Positions 44,496 to 52,971 of a stretch of DNA of 64,000 nt are shown here, piece by piece. The DNA is taken from assembly GCA_038561985.1 (NCBI GenBank), contig CP073276.1, forward strand, positions 3,162,001-3,226,000. The letters are read 5' to 3'. This DNA is from Petrimonas sulfuriphila (GTDB taxonomy: Bacteria > Bacteroidota > Bacteroidia > Bacteroidales > Dysgonomonadaceae). The notes under the pieces were generated by a model that was given only the letters and a program-made list of their open reading frames with translations, did not search any database and was not told where the DNA came from. Position 1 is the first letter of the stretch. The number at the start of each line of letters is the position of its first letter. The translations under genes and the position numbers were made by a program.

Positions 44496-45268
44496 TTTTG
44501 TTTGTTTATCAATTCCCCGGTCAAAAGAGGCTCGTCGGTGGTTATGAAATCGACTTTCAGGTCAAGCATTTCCCGGATACCCTCAGGCGTATTCACCGTC
44601 CACACGTTGACCTTCAGTCCGAGGTCGTGTGCTTCCTTCACCCAGTGCGGATTTTTCTTCAACACATTGAAGTGATAGTCTATGCCTGCTGCGCCCATGG
44701 ATTTGATTACCCGGGGCGACAGGTCTCCGTTCAGGTAATATACCGGTGCCGCCGGATCAAGTTTTCTGACCTGATTAACAAAATTAATGCCGAATGAAAT
44801 GTATTCTACCCGGTTTTGCAATCCTTTTTCTCGAATCATATTGATCACCTTCTCTGCCAACTCATCTTCCGCTTTTCTGTCGCTGTGCGTCTTGAATTCG
44901 ACTATCAGCCGGGCGTTCCTGCATTTTTCAAACGCAGTTAAATATTCTTCTACCGTAGGCAACGGTTCACCGTTTGCTAATTTCACTTTCCGGAGGACAG
45001 CGGCAGAAGTTTCCTGCACCCGTAATTTCTTCCCGTCGAGCAGCACATCGGCGTCGTGATTTACCACAGGCACGCCGTCCGACGATAGCCAGATATCTAC
45101 TTCAGATCCGTAAACGTCAAGCGCATCGGCGTTCATTAAGGCAGCAACGGAGTTTTGTGCGGAACCCTCAGTTTTCCAGTATCCGCGATGCGCAATGATT
45201 TCCTGTGACGTTGCGGAAAAAACAAACGTCAGAAAGATCAGGGTAATGATTACATTTTTTTGATTCAT
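44492..45268 (-). CDS. Secreted glycerophosphodiester phosphodiesterase-like protein
   Basis: 258 residues with a signal peptide (about 1-21, TFVFSATSQ). GDPD TIM barrel. The catalytic set is visible: His27-Arg28 (IIAHRGYW), Glu56 and Asp58 (GSEVDIWLSSDG), His71 (VVNHDAD) and a later Glu in LIVEFKTH near 120. The usual PENT after HRG is replaced by AQNS, so substrate preference may differ from classic glycerophosphodiesters. C-terminal VNVWTVNTPE is typical. Downstream of a serine hydrolase gene (19 bases) and overlapping the HD gene by 4 bases. Confidence 0.88.
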   Translation of the reverse strand: MNQKNVIITLIFLTFVFSATSQEIIAHRGYWKTEGSAQNSVAALMNADALDVYGSEVDIWLSSDGVPVVNHDADVLLDGKKLRVQETSAAVLRKVKLANGEPLPTVEEYLTAFEKCRNARLIVEFKTHSDRKAEDELAEKVINMIREKGLQNRVEYISFGINFVNQVRKLDPAAPVYYLNGDLSPRVIKSMGAAGIDYHFNVLKKNPHWVKEAHDLGLKVNVWTVNTPEGIREMLDLKVDFITTDEPLLTGELINKQK

Positions 45269-45287
45269 GATTGTCGGATTTATATTG

Positions 45288-46841
45288 TTATTTTTCAGTC
45301 CACCGTAGTTTCTGTTGATAAAAATCGTAACTAGCTGAATACTCTACCGAAACGGCCGGTTTTTCGAAAGAAAAGACGAACCGCTCGTCGTTGGGGCTCT
45401 CTATGTAACGGAGCACCAACTCCAGTGTTTTTTCATCTTTCCAGACATAGTTTCCCGCCACCTTAAAGGGTGGCAAACCCGTTAAACCGGCTTTGGAGCC
45501 AGCAGTGAGCGAAGGCCCGTGGCGCAACGTTTCACCTTCTTCCCACGAAGTGGAGTTGAACCGGAATTCGTAGGTTGCCGTGTCTTGTCTTAGGGTCATC
45601 CGACAAACGTCGCCTTCGAATCGCAATGTTAATTCCGATATTTTCAGTGGATTTTTGTTGAAAGCCATTGTTTTTCCGGAAATAATTTCCCGGACAGGAG
45701 AGGAGGTTCTCGTGGTGTGGACAGGTAACCTCAACGCCGACAAACGGGATTTCAACCTGTCCAGCGCGTCACCGTCCTCAGCCAACGCAGATTCCCGGAA
45801 AGCAGGAAAAATATGCTTCCAGACCAGGTTGATCTCCTTTTGCATATCCTGAGCGTTAGCCGTAAGGACAATAACCGCATCTTTCTCCGGCAGGACAATG
45901 ATGAACTGCCCGAAAGCCCCGTCGCCGCGGAACGCGTTATTTCGCGTTTGCCAGAACTGATAACCGTAACCTTGTGCCCAGTCATTCGCCGGGTCTTCTT
46001 CTCCCGTTACGGTCTTGATCTGCTCGGAAGTAGCCGCATTCACCCATTCTTCCGTCAGGATCCGGTGATCTCTCCATTTACCTTTTTGCAAGTAGAGCAG
46101 CCCCAGTTTCGCCATATCTTCCGTCTTAACGCGCAGCCCCCATCCGCCGACGTTTATTCCCTGCGGGTTCACTTCCCAATCGGCATCTTTAATGCCCAAA
46201 GGTTCAAACAGGCGGGGCTTGAGGTAATCGATGAGTTTTTCACCTGTCGCTTTTTGCAGGATGGCAGACAGCATGAACGATCCTGCCGAGTTATAAAGGA
46301 AAACCGTTCCCGGCTCGTATTGGACAGGAGCGGCCAAAAACGTTTTTATCCAATCGTCGCTAAAGCGCATCTCCTGAGGTTCCCGGGCCTGTCCCACGGA
46401 CATTTTCAGCAGGTCGTCCACATCGAGCTGCGCGAGATAAGGAGAGACCGTGTCGGGTAATGATTCGGGAAAAAACGAAACCACCTTGTCGGTCAGTTTC
46501 AGTCTCCCTTCCGCCACAGCTAGGCCTATGGCGGTGGAAGTAAAACTTTTGGACACGGAATACATCGTGTGCCTGAGGCCGCGCCGGTAGGGTGACCACC
46601 AGCCTTCGGCCAGGACTTTTCCGTGCCGTACGATCATGAAACTGTGGAGTTCGATGCTGCTGTCGCGAACGCTCTCAGCAGCGTCGATAAATTGGATGAC
46701 CGCCTCGGACGATAAGCCCTCTGCTTCAGGTGTACTGCGGGGCAACGAGTAATTGTCGATCATTTTTTGTTCCGTTTTTTGAACACATCCACTCAACATG
46801 AGGATCAATCCAAATAGGGGAAAAAGGAGCGAGTTTTTCAT
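45288..46841 (-). CDS. Serine hydrolase of the beta-lactamase/class C fold, lipoprotein
   Basis: 517 residues. Lipobox LMLSGC with Cys19 lipidated. Residues about 35-350 have the penicillin-binding fold: SxxK as Ser95-Val-Ser-Lys98 (MYSVSKSFTST) and the YxN element in FLYNSAGSF near 184. About 150 C-terminal residues form a separate beta domain, as in many EstB-like or D-aminopeptidase-like esterases. It is most likely a periplasmic esterase or peptidase; beta-lactam hydrolysis is not implied. First gene of the unit running to hemW, with a good promoter at 46872-46903. Confidence 0.85.
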   Translation of the reverse strand: MKNSLLFPLFGLILMLSGCVQKTEQKMIDNYSLPRSTPEAEGLSSEAVIQFIDAAESVRDSSIELHSFMIVRHGKVLAEGWWSPYRRGLRHTMYSVSKSFTSTAIGLAVAEGRLKLTDKVVSFFPESLPDTVSPYLAQLDVDDLLKMSVGQAREPQEMRFSDDWIKTFLAAPVQYEPGTVFLYNSAGSFMLSAILQKATGEKLIDYLKPRLFEPLGIKDADWEVNPQGINVGGWGLRVKTEDMAKLGLLYLQKGKWRDHRILTEEWVNAATSEQIKTVTGEEDPANDWAQGYGYQFWQTRNNAFRGDGAFGQFIIVLPEKDAVIVLTANAQDMQKEINLVWKHIFPAFRESALAEDGDALDRLKSRLSALRLPVHTTRTSSPVREIISGKTMAFNKNPLKISELTLRFEGDVCRMTLRQDTATYEFRFNSTSWEEGETLRHGPSLTAGSKAGLTGLPPFKVAGNYVWKDEKTLELVLRYIESPNDERFVFSFEKPAVSVEYSASYDFYQQKLRWTEK

Positions 46842-46871
46842 TTACTGCCTGTTTAATCGATGAATTTGGTT

Positions 46872-46903
46872 CAAAGGTACGGAAATTTATAATTTTTCAG
46901 AAA
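46872..46903 (-). promoter_or_regulatory. Promoter of the serine hydrolase to hemW unit
   Basis: Minus strand: TTTC, a 20-base spacer, then TACCTTTG (46879-46872), a perfect -7 match. It lies 30 bases before the start codon. Confidence 0.55.
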
Positions 46904-46996
46904 CAGGCTTGAATTTTTTAAAGAATATGGTTTTCGTTTCGCATTATTTTATGATCGAGATGTTAAAATACGGAGCCAGAAAGTGACGGTACCGGT

Positions 46997-48094
46997 TTAT
47001 TCCGAAAACTTTTTCAAGTGGGCGATAACCTCTTCATTGTTATCGTAAAGCCCCAGGTTGAGGTGATGCAAATCGCCGCGTTCCGCCATTTCTCCGATGA
47101 CGGGGTAGACGGGGCGTTCGGTTGTCCAGAAGTGCTTATCCAAAAAAATCATCGGGCTGGCGTAACCGTATGACTCGTAATGGTTTTGTGCCAGGTCCTG
47201 AAAAACCTCCTGCAGGGTCCCCGCACTTCCGGGGGTGAAAACCACGCCTCCTTTGGCGATGGCGAGCAACCCTTCTTCGCGGATACTGTTCTCGAAATAT
47301 TTGGCAATTTTCGTGGCAAATGGGGTGGGGAGCTCGTGCCCGTAATGCCATGTGGGAATTCCCAGACTATCGAAAGGCGGGTCGGGGAAACGTTCCATTA
47401 CCTCGAATGCCGAAGAAAGCCATCCCTCATCGGAGTAACGGGGGGCCGCACTCAAGATGCCGACGGCCCGAAGACATTCGTTGTCGCCCCTTCCGGCCAT
47501 CCACGCTCCCAGGTGCGTGGCTTCCATTGCCCCGGGGCCGCCTCCGGAAAGCATCAGGTAACCCTGCTCCGTGAGTGATTTCGACAGCAAGACCACTTGC
47601 CGGTAGATGTGTTCGGTTCGCAGGATGCCATGTCCGCCCATTATTGCCACGAGCTTGCGTTCATCAAAACTGGCGATGTACTCGTGCAGCGAATCGGTGA
47701 TGGAGTGGTCGTGCAAACGTTGCGCCAGCGTATCCTTTATCGACAGGTTTTTCCGGGACTCCCGGTAATAATCGTAAACAACCTTATCAGGAGTCTTCAG
47801 GTACGTTTTAGGCTTGTGGCGGTTAAAACCGGCATAAAGCGAATCTGTGTCGTACAACCGGCTCGGATAGGTATTGAACGGAACATCCAGGAGGGGAAAA
47901 ATAAAATTCCCGGGCAGTAAATGGTGCAACAGGTCGTCAGACATCGAACAACCCAGAAACAAACACCTGGAAAAACGGATATTGAGCATTAGCGGTTCAA
48001 TCTCGGTCAGGCGAAGCGATTGAACGGCAATCTCTTCTACGTAAGGAACCGTTAAAAAACGTTTCAGTTCGGTTATGGATTCGAATTGTTTCAT
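46997..48094 (-). CDS. LOG/TIGR00730-like Rossmann-fold protein
   Basis: 365 residues. A Rossmann nucleotide-binding core from about residue 145 contains VAIMGGHGILR, LSGGGPGAMEATHLGAWMAGR near 182-202 and VFTPGSAGTLQEVFQD near 285-300. These correspond to the GGGxxGxM and PGGxGTxxE motifs of the cytokinin-activating LOG and related nucleotide 5'-monophosphate nucleosidases. The second motif reads PGSAGT rather than PGGxGT. The 140-residue N-terminal extension is not in ordinary LOG proteins (about 190 residues). Substrate unknown. Cotranscribed with the upstream MATE gene (17-base gap). Confidence 0.8.
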   Translation of the reverse strand: MKQFESITELKRFLTVPYVEEIAVQSLRLTEIEPLMLNIRFSRCLFLGCSMSDDLLHHLLPGNFIFPLLDVPFNTYPSRLYDTDSLYAGFNRHKPKTYLKTPDKVVYDYYRESRKNLSIKDTLAQRLHDHSITDSLHEYIASFDERKLVAIMGGHGILRTEHIYRQVVLLSKSLTEQGYLMLSGGGPGAMEATHLGAWMAGRGDNECLRAVGILSAAPRYSDEGWLSSAFEVMERFPDPPFDSLGIPTWHYGHELPTPFATKIAKYFENSIREEGLLAIAKGGVVFTPGSAGTLQEVFQDLAQNHYESYGYASPMIFLDKHFWTTERPVYPVIGEMAERGDLHHLNLGLYDNNEEVIAHLKKFSE

Positions 48095-48111
48095 TTCTTT
48101 GAATTACAGGT

Positions 48112-49410
48112 TTAGGATTGTGCCATTTTTAACGCCTTTTTCGCCCATACGGTTTGTAAAATTCCCCGAACGGACAAATACAAAATAAAAGCCAGCCACA
48201 GGCCGTTGTTTCCGAGTACCGGCACGGCGATATAATAACAGGCAAAGAAAACGACAGCAGAGAACACCATAGCGTTGCGCATCTCTTTCGAGGCTGTTGC
48301 CCCAATGAAAACACCGTCCCAGAGAAAAGCAGCAAAACCGGTTACCGGGATAAGCACTGTCCAGAAAAGGAACGATTTGGTGGTTTCAATGACCGCTTTA
48401 TCGTTGGTGAGCATTTTCAAAATCGGGTCGGGGAAGAACAGGTAAATCATTACCGATACGGCACTCACGATAAATCCCCAGAAAAACAATCTTCTTAGCA
48501 TCCCGGCAAGCAGCACCTTGTTATCTGCCCCTATGTATCTTCCCGTTAATGCTTCCCCAGCGTATGCAAATCCATCCATAAAGTAGGAGAAAAGCATGAA
48601 AAACTGCATCAACAGGGCGTTGGCAGCTAAAATCATGTCTCCCATACCCGATGACACAAACGTGAAAAACGTGGTAACCAGCGTCAACAGGAACGTGCGT
48701 ACAAAAACATCGCCGTTTACCCGGAAATAAGACCGGATGGCAGCGGTTTCCAAAACAGAAGACCTGACAATGTATTTTCTCAGCCGGCCGTAAAATTTCA
48801 GCCACATCAGCACACAAACGACAAGTGTTATCACCTGCGATAACATTGTCCCAAGGGCAATTCCTGCCACCTTCATGCCAAATCCGAAAACAAACAACAT
48901 GCTCAGGACAATATTCAGCACGTTGTTGAGAATGGCAATTACCATTGGTGTTTTAGCATTCTGCATTCCGATGAAAAAACCTTTAAAAGCATACGTCCCG
49001 AGTACGGCCGGGGCACTCCAGACACAAATACGGAAATAGGTTTCAACAGCTGCTTTACTTTCGGAACCGGACTTTATCAGGCTTAAGGCAAACTTCCCGA
49101 TGGGGTATTGCAACAAGACAATCAGCAGCCCGATTCCCACACCCACGATAAGCGAACGTATCAACACATTCATGGCTTCGGTAAAATCGCGGGCTCCATA
49201 GGCCTGCGCGGCAAATCCGCTGGAGCTCATCCGGATAAACCCAAAATTCCAGTAAATCATGTTGAAGATATTGGCGCCGAGAGCTATGGCACCTATATAT
49301 ACTGCCGAACCCAAATGCCCCGCAATGGCGATATCGATCATCCCAAGCAGCGGAACAGTAATGTTGGTGATTATATTGGGTATGGCAAGCCGAAAGATTT
49401 TCTTATCCAT
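48112..49410 (-). CDS. MATE-family efflux transporter (DinF-like)
   Basis: 432 residues, 12 membrane segments in two bundles, multidrug and toxin extrusion fold coupled to H+ or Na+. It starts MDKKIFRLAIPNIITNITVPLLGMIDIAIAGHLG, typical of the DinF branch. An in-frame ATG 66 bases upstream would add a Phe-rich stretch and pass through the probable promoter, so 49410 is chosen. The LOG-like gene follows. Drug or metabolite exported is unknown. Confidence 0.92.
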   Translation of the reverse strand: MDKKIFRLAIPNIITNITVPLLGMIDIAIAGHLGSAVYIGAIALGANIFNMIYWNFGFIRMSSSGFAAQAYGARDFTEAMNVLIRSLIVGVGIGLLIVLLQYPIGKFALSLIKSGSESKAAVETYFRICVWSAPAVLGTYAFKGFFIGMQNAKTPMVIAILNNVLNIVLSMLFVFGFGMKVAGIALGTMLSQVITLVVCVLMWLKFYGRLRKYIVRSSVLETAAIRSYFRVNGDVFVRTFLLTLVTTFFTFVSSGMGDMILAANALLMQFFMLFSYFMDGFAYAGEALTGRYIGADNKVLLAGMLRRLFFWGFIVSAVSVMIYLFFPDPILKMLTNDKAVIETTKSFLFWTVLIPVTGFAAFLWDGVFIGATASKEMRNAMVFSAVVFFACYYIAVPVLGNNGLWLAFILYLSVRGILQTVWAKKALKMAQS

Positions 49411-49415
49411 GGCTG

Positions 49416-49423
49416 CAAAAATA
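49416..49423 (-). promoter_or_regulatory. Possible -7 box of the MATE gene
   Basis: TATTTTTG on the minus strand, perfect TAnnTTTG, ending 5 bases before the ATG. If used, the message is nearly leaderless. The -33 element is weak. Confidence 0.4.
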
Positions 49424-49495
49424 ATACAAAACATTGACACGGGTAAAAAACTATTTTGAAAGAAAAAAAGATCCACAAAAAATAAAAGAAAATAT

Positions 49496-49529
49496 TTTGT
49501 GATGATTATCTTCCTTTTTTATATCTTTG
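49496..49529 (+). promoter_or_regulatory. Promoter of the V-type ATPase operon
   Basis: TTTG at 49496-49499, a 22-base spacer and TATCTTTG at 49522-49529. The start would be near 49536, about 55 bases before the subunit E ATG. It is back to back with the MATE promoter. Confidence 0.6.
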
Positions 49530-49591
49530 TTCTATAAAATTTTGATAGCCAATAAGCGATTAACCTTGTTGCTCAATAACAGAAAAAATTT

Positions 49592-50179
49592 ATGGACAAA
49601 ATTCAGGAAATCACCTCTAAACTCTACGCGGAAGGAATAGAAAAAGGTAAGGAAGAGGCCAATAAAATTGTTGCCGAAGCAAAAGTATTGCGTGATCAGA
49701 TAGTGGAGGAGGCAAAAAAAGAGGCCGAACAGATCGTTGTGTCAGCAAAGAAAGAAACCCACGAATGGAAAAGCAATACGGAGTCTGAACTTAAGCTTTT
49801 CGCATCTCAGGCGGTCGAGGCGCTGAAGAGCGAAATCACCAACCTGGTGACCGGTAAGTTATCGGCATCCAACGTGAAAGCAGCGTTGGAAGACAAAACG
49901 TTCATGCAAAAACTGATCACTGAACTTGTGCAAAATTGGTCGAAGAACGAAACATTAACAATCGGAGTAGAAAATTCCGAGGAATTGAAGCAATACATTT
50001 CCGAAAACGCTAAATACCTGCTTGACAAAGGCCTGAAGATTGAATCCGTGAATGGATTGAAAACCAGCTTTATCTTATCCCCCGAAGACGGTTCTTACCG
50101 GGTAAAATTCGGCGAAGAAGAGTTTATAGAATATTTCCGTGAATTCCTTCGCCCGCAAATACAAAAACTGCTTTTTTAA
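49592..50179 (+). CDS. atpE: V/A-type ATPase subunit E (peripheral stalk)
   Basis: 195 residues. The N-terminal half is a long Lys/Glu/Ala coiled coil (EKGKEEANKIVAEAKVLRDQ..) and the C-terminal half an alpha/beta head. That is the design of the peripheral stalk subunit that keeps the A3B3 head from turning with the rotor. First gene of the V-ATPase operon; the next gene is 139 bases away, the largest gap in the operon. A separate G/H partner gene is not found in the window. Confidence 0.88.
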   Translation: MDKIQEITSKLYAEGIEKGKEEANKIVAEAKVLRDQIVEEAKKEAEQIVVSAKKETHEWKSNTESELKLFASQAVEALKSEITNLVTGKLSASNVKAALEDKTFMQKLITELVQNWSKNETLTIGVENSEELKQYISENAKYLLDKGLKIESVNGLKTSFILSPEDGSYRVKFGEEEFIEYFREFLRPQIQKLLF

Positions 50180-50318
50180 AAGGTATTCAGCTGTAATCCA
50201 GCACCTATTCTATTGTAATCCGTTGTTTCGTTAAACGGCTCAACGTCGCACCAATAGTACGCAAAACGCAAATTACGGCGGAGCTAACTTACAACGCAGG
50301 CAAAAAACTGTGAAACAT

Positions 50319-51167
50319 ATGCTTTTCAAACATCAATATTACTGTTTTATAGCAGGATTACCCGATTTTTCTTTCGACACCATGAAACTTCCGTTTACCG
50401 TGGAAGAGTTCAAGCGGACGCTCGACGAAGAATTGAAGCCGGACGACAAACGGTTGCTGAGCAAATACTTCCTGAAGTACGACAACGACAACCTCCTGTA
50501 CTTGTTGAAAAACAAGGATGCCGAACTGAATCCGATGGGGAGTATTTCCCGCGAAGAGATTCAGGAAACGATCGGAAGAATCAAGGAGGACTTACCGGTA
50601 AAAAACAAAAAGATCCCTGCTTTCCACGAAAAATTCATCCGAGCGTGGCTGGACGAAGAGGCTCAGGCAGAAAACAAATTGTGGGACGACCTGATGGCCT
50701 CTTTGTATATGGATTACGGCACAGAGGTGAAAAATTCGCTCATGTCGCGATGGTTTGAGCTCAATCTGAATATAGGCAACCTGTTGTCGGCAATTTATGC
50801 CCGAAAGTATGGATTGGATGTGGCCCGGGTGGTCGTTGGCCATAACCCGGTAGCTCAGCTGATCCGTGAGAACGCGAATGCCCGCGATTTCGGGTTGAGT
50901 CAGGAACTGGAGATTTTTGATGCTGTCGTGCGGCTCTCCGAAGAGACGGATATATACGAACGCGAAAGGAAAATGGACAAATTCCGTTGGGATTGGCTGG
51001 AAGAAAACACGGTTTTCGATTATTTCAACATAGAATATATTTTTGCCTACCTGTGCAAGCTCCAGATGCTGGAACGCTGGGTAAAACTGAATGCCGAAGA
51101 AGGTGAACGTGTTTTCCGTGAACTAATCGCTGGATTAAAAGGCGATGTAAAAATGCCTGAGGAATAA
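50319..51167 (+). CDS. DUF2764 protein of the V-ATPase operon
   Basis: 282 residues, soluble, helical. It begins with the family start motif YYCFIAGLPDF. No enzymatic motif is seen. Genes of this kind sit between subunits E and A in Chlamydia and Borrelia V-ATPase operons. These operons lack recognisable C and F subunits, so DUF2764 may replace the C-type socket that links rotor and membrane ring; this is inference. Start: ATG at 50319 preferred, with an in-frame GTG at 50310. Subunit A follows after 55 bases. Confidence 0.82.
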   Translation: MLFKHQYYCFIAGLPDFSFDTMKLPFTVEEFKRTLDEELKPDDKRLLSKYFLKYDNDNLLYLLKNKDAELNPMGSISREEIQETIGRIKEDLPVKNKKIPAFHEKFIRAWLDEEAQAENKLWDDLMASLYMDYGTEVKNSLMSRWFELNLNIGNLLSAIYARKYGLDVARVVVGHNPVAQLIRENANARDFGLSQELEIFDAVVRLSEETDIYERERKMDKFRWDWLEENTVFDYFNIEYIFAYLCKLQMLERWVKLNAEEGERVFRELIAGLKGDVKMPEE

Positions 51168-51222
51168 AAAAGAAGTTGAATTTCCATTGCATAACACGAA
51201 GCAAATAACAAAGAATTATAAT

Positions 51223-52965
51223 ATGACAAAAGGAACAGTAAAGGGGATCATTTCCAACCTGGTAATTGTGGAGGTAGATGGCCCTGTTGCGCAGAACGAA
51301 ATTGCCTATATCAATCTTGACGGTACGCATCTGATGTCGGAAGTCATTAAGGTTATCGGAAAAAACGTGTATGTCCAGGTTTTTGAAAGCACGCGCGGTC
51401 TTAAGGTAGGCGCCGGGGTGGAGTTTCGGGGACATATGCTCGAAGTTGTGCTCGGACCGGGTCTTCTTGAACGAAACCTGGACGGCTTGGAAAACGATCT
51501 GGACAAGATGGAGGGTGTCTTTCTGAAAAGGGGACAATATACTTTTCCGCTTGACGAGGAAAAAAAATGGGCTTTTAAGCCCATAGCACAGGTTGGCGAC
51601 AACGTTTCCGGAGGATCATGGTTGGGTGAAGTGGATGAGAATTTCCAACCCCACAAGATAATGGTCCCGTTCGTGATGACCAGCGAATACAAGGTGAAAA
51701 GTATCGCACCGGAAGGAGAGTACAACATTTACCACACCGTAGCGGTGGTTGAAGATAAAAACGGGGAGGAGCATAAACTGAACATGATTCAGAAATGGCC
51801 GGTGAAAGTGCCCATTACCCTGTACAAGGAAAAACCCAGGCCGTTTAAACTGCTGGAAACCGGCGTGAGAACGATAGATACACTGAACCCGATTGTGGAA
51901 GGCGGAACCGGATTTATACCCGGCGCTTTCGGAACTGGGAAAACGGTGCTGCAGCACGCCATTTCCAAACAAGCGGAGGCCGATATTGTTATTATCGCTG
52001 CCTGTGGTGAACGTGCTAACGAGGTGGTGGAAATTTTCACCGAATTTCCCGAACTTGATGACCCGCATACCGGACGGAAACTGATGGAGCGGACCATTAT
52101 CGTTGCAAACACGTCCAACATGCCCGTTGCCGCACGCGAAGCCTCGGTTTACACGGCCATGACCATCGGAGAATATTATCGTTCCATGGGGCTGAAGGTG
52201 TTGCTGATGGCCGACTCCACATCGCGTTGGGCGCAAGCGTTACGCGAGATGAGCAACCGGCTGGAGGAGCTTCCTGGACCCGATGCTTTCCCGATGGACT
52301 TGTCGGCGATCATTTCGAACTTCTACGGACGTGCCGGACACGTTACGCTGAATAACGGCAAGGAAGGTTCCATCACCTTTATCGGAACCGTGTCGCCTGC
52401 TGGCGGTAACCTGAAAGAACCCGTTACCGAAAACACGAAGAAAGTAGCCCGTTGTTATTACGCACTCGAGCAGGATCGCGCCGACAGAAAACGCTACCCG
52501 GCCATCAACCCCATCGAATCTTATTCCAAATACATTGAATATCCCGAATTTGAGGAATATATCTCAAAAGAGATATCCGGAGACTGGACAACAAAGGTCA
52601 ACGACATTAAAACGCGGTTGCTCCGGGGAAAGGAAATTGCCGAGCAAATTAATATTCTCGGCGACGACGGTGTCCCCGTTGAATACCACATCACATTCTG
52701 GAAATCGGAGTTGATCGATTTTGTTATCCTGCAACAGGACGCTTTTGACGAAATTGATTCGGTAACACCGATCGAACGGCAGAAGTATATCCTGGATATG
52801 GTAGTAGACATATGTCGTGCTGAATTCGAATTTGAAAATTTCAACCAGGTAGCGGAATACTTCAAGAAACTGATCAACGTATGCAGACAGATGAATTATT
52901 CGGAGTTCAAATCGGATAAATTCAACGATTACCGCAGGCAACTGGAGGAATTAATTAACAATTGA
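51223..52965 (+). CDS. atpA: V/A-type ATPase catalytic subunit A
   Basis: 580 residues. Catalytic nucleotide-binding subunit. The Walker A loop GAFGTGKT is near residue 234 (GPFGSGKT in many relatives). The catalytic Glu lies in CGERANEVVEIF and Walker B in LLMADSTSRWAQALRE. The subunit A-specific non-homologous insertion is present (about 110-200, SGGSWLGEVDENFQPHKIMVP..). The start MTKGTVKGI at 51223 is preferred over an ATG 36 bases upstream that would encode a poorly conserved extension. Subunit B follows after 6 bases. Confidence 0.97.
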   Translation: MTKGTVKGIISNLVIVEVDGPVAQNEIAYINLDGTHLMSEVIKVIGKNVYVQVFESTRGLKVGAGVEFRGHMLEVVLGPGLLERNLDGLENDLDKMEGVFLKRGQYTFPLDEEKKWAFKPIAQVGDNVSGGSWLGEVDENFQPHKIMVPFVMTSEYKVKSIAPEGEYNIYHTVAVVEDKNGEEHKLNMIQKWPVKVPITLYKEKPRPFKLLETGVRTIDTLNPIVEGGTGFIPGAFGTGKTVLQHAISKQAEADIVIIAACGERANEVVEIFTEFPELDDPHTGRKLMERTIIVANTSNMPVAAREASVYTAMTIGEYYRSMGLKVLLMADSTSRWAQALREMSNRLEELPGPDAFPMDLSAIISNFYGRAGHVTLNNGKEGSITFIGTVSPAGGNLKEPVTENTKKVARCYYALEQDRADRKRYPAINPIESYSKYIEYPEFEEYISKEISGDWTTKVNDIKTRLLRGKEIAEQINILGDDGVPVEYHITFWKSELIDFVILQQDAFDEIDSVTPIERQKYILDMVVDICRAEFEFENFNQVAEYFKKLINVCRQMNYSEFKSDKFNDYRRQLEELINN

Positions 52966-52971
52966 AAAATT

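Noticed and set aside
45288-46841. Antibiotic-resistance beta-lactamase
   Set aside because: The fold and SxxK are present, but the lipoprotein form with a C-terminal beta domain fits esterase or peptidase relatives; resistance cannot be claimed.
51187-51222. Earlier ATG for V-ATPase subunit A
   Set aside because: It adds 12 residues (MHNTKQITKNYN) unlike the family N-terminus; the next ATG gives the normal MTKGTVKGI start.
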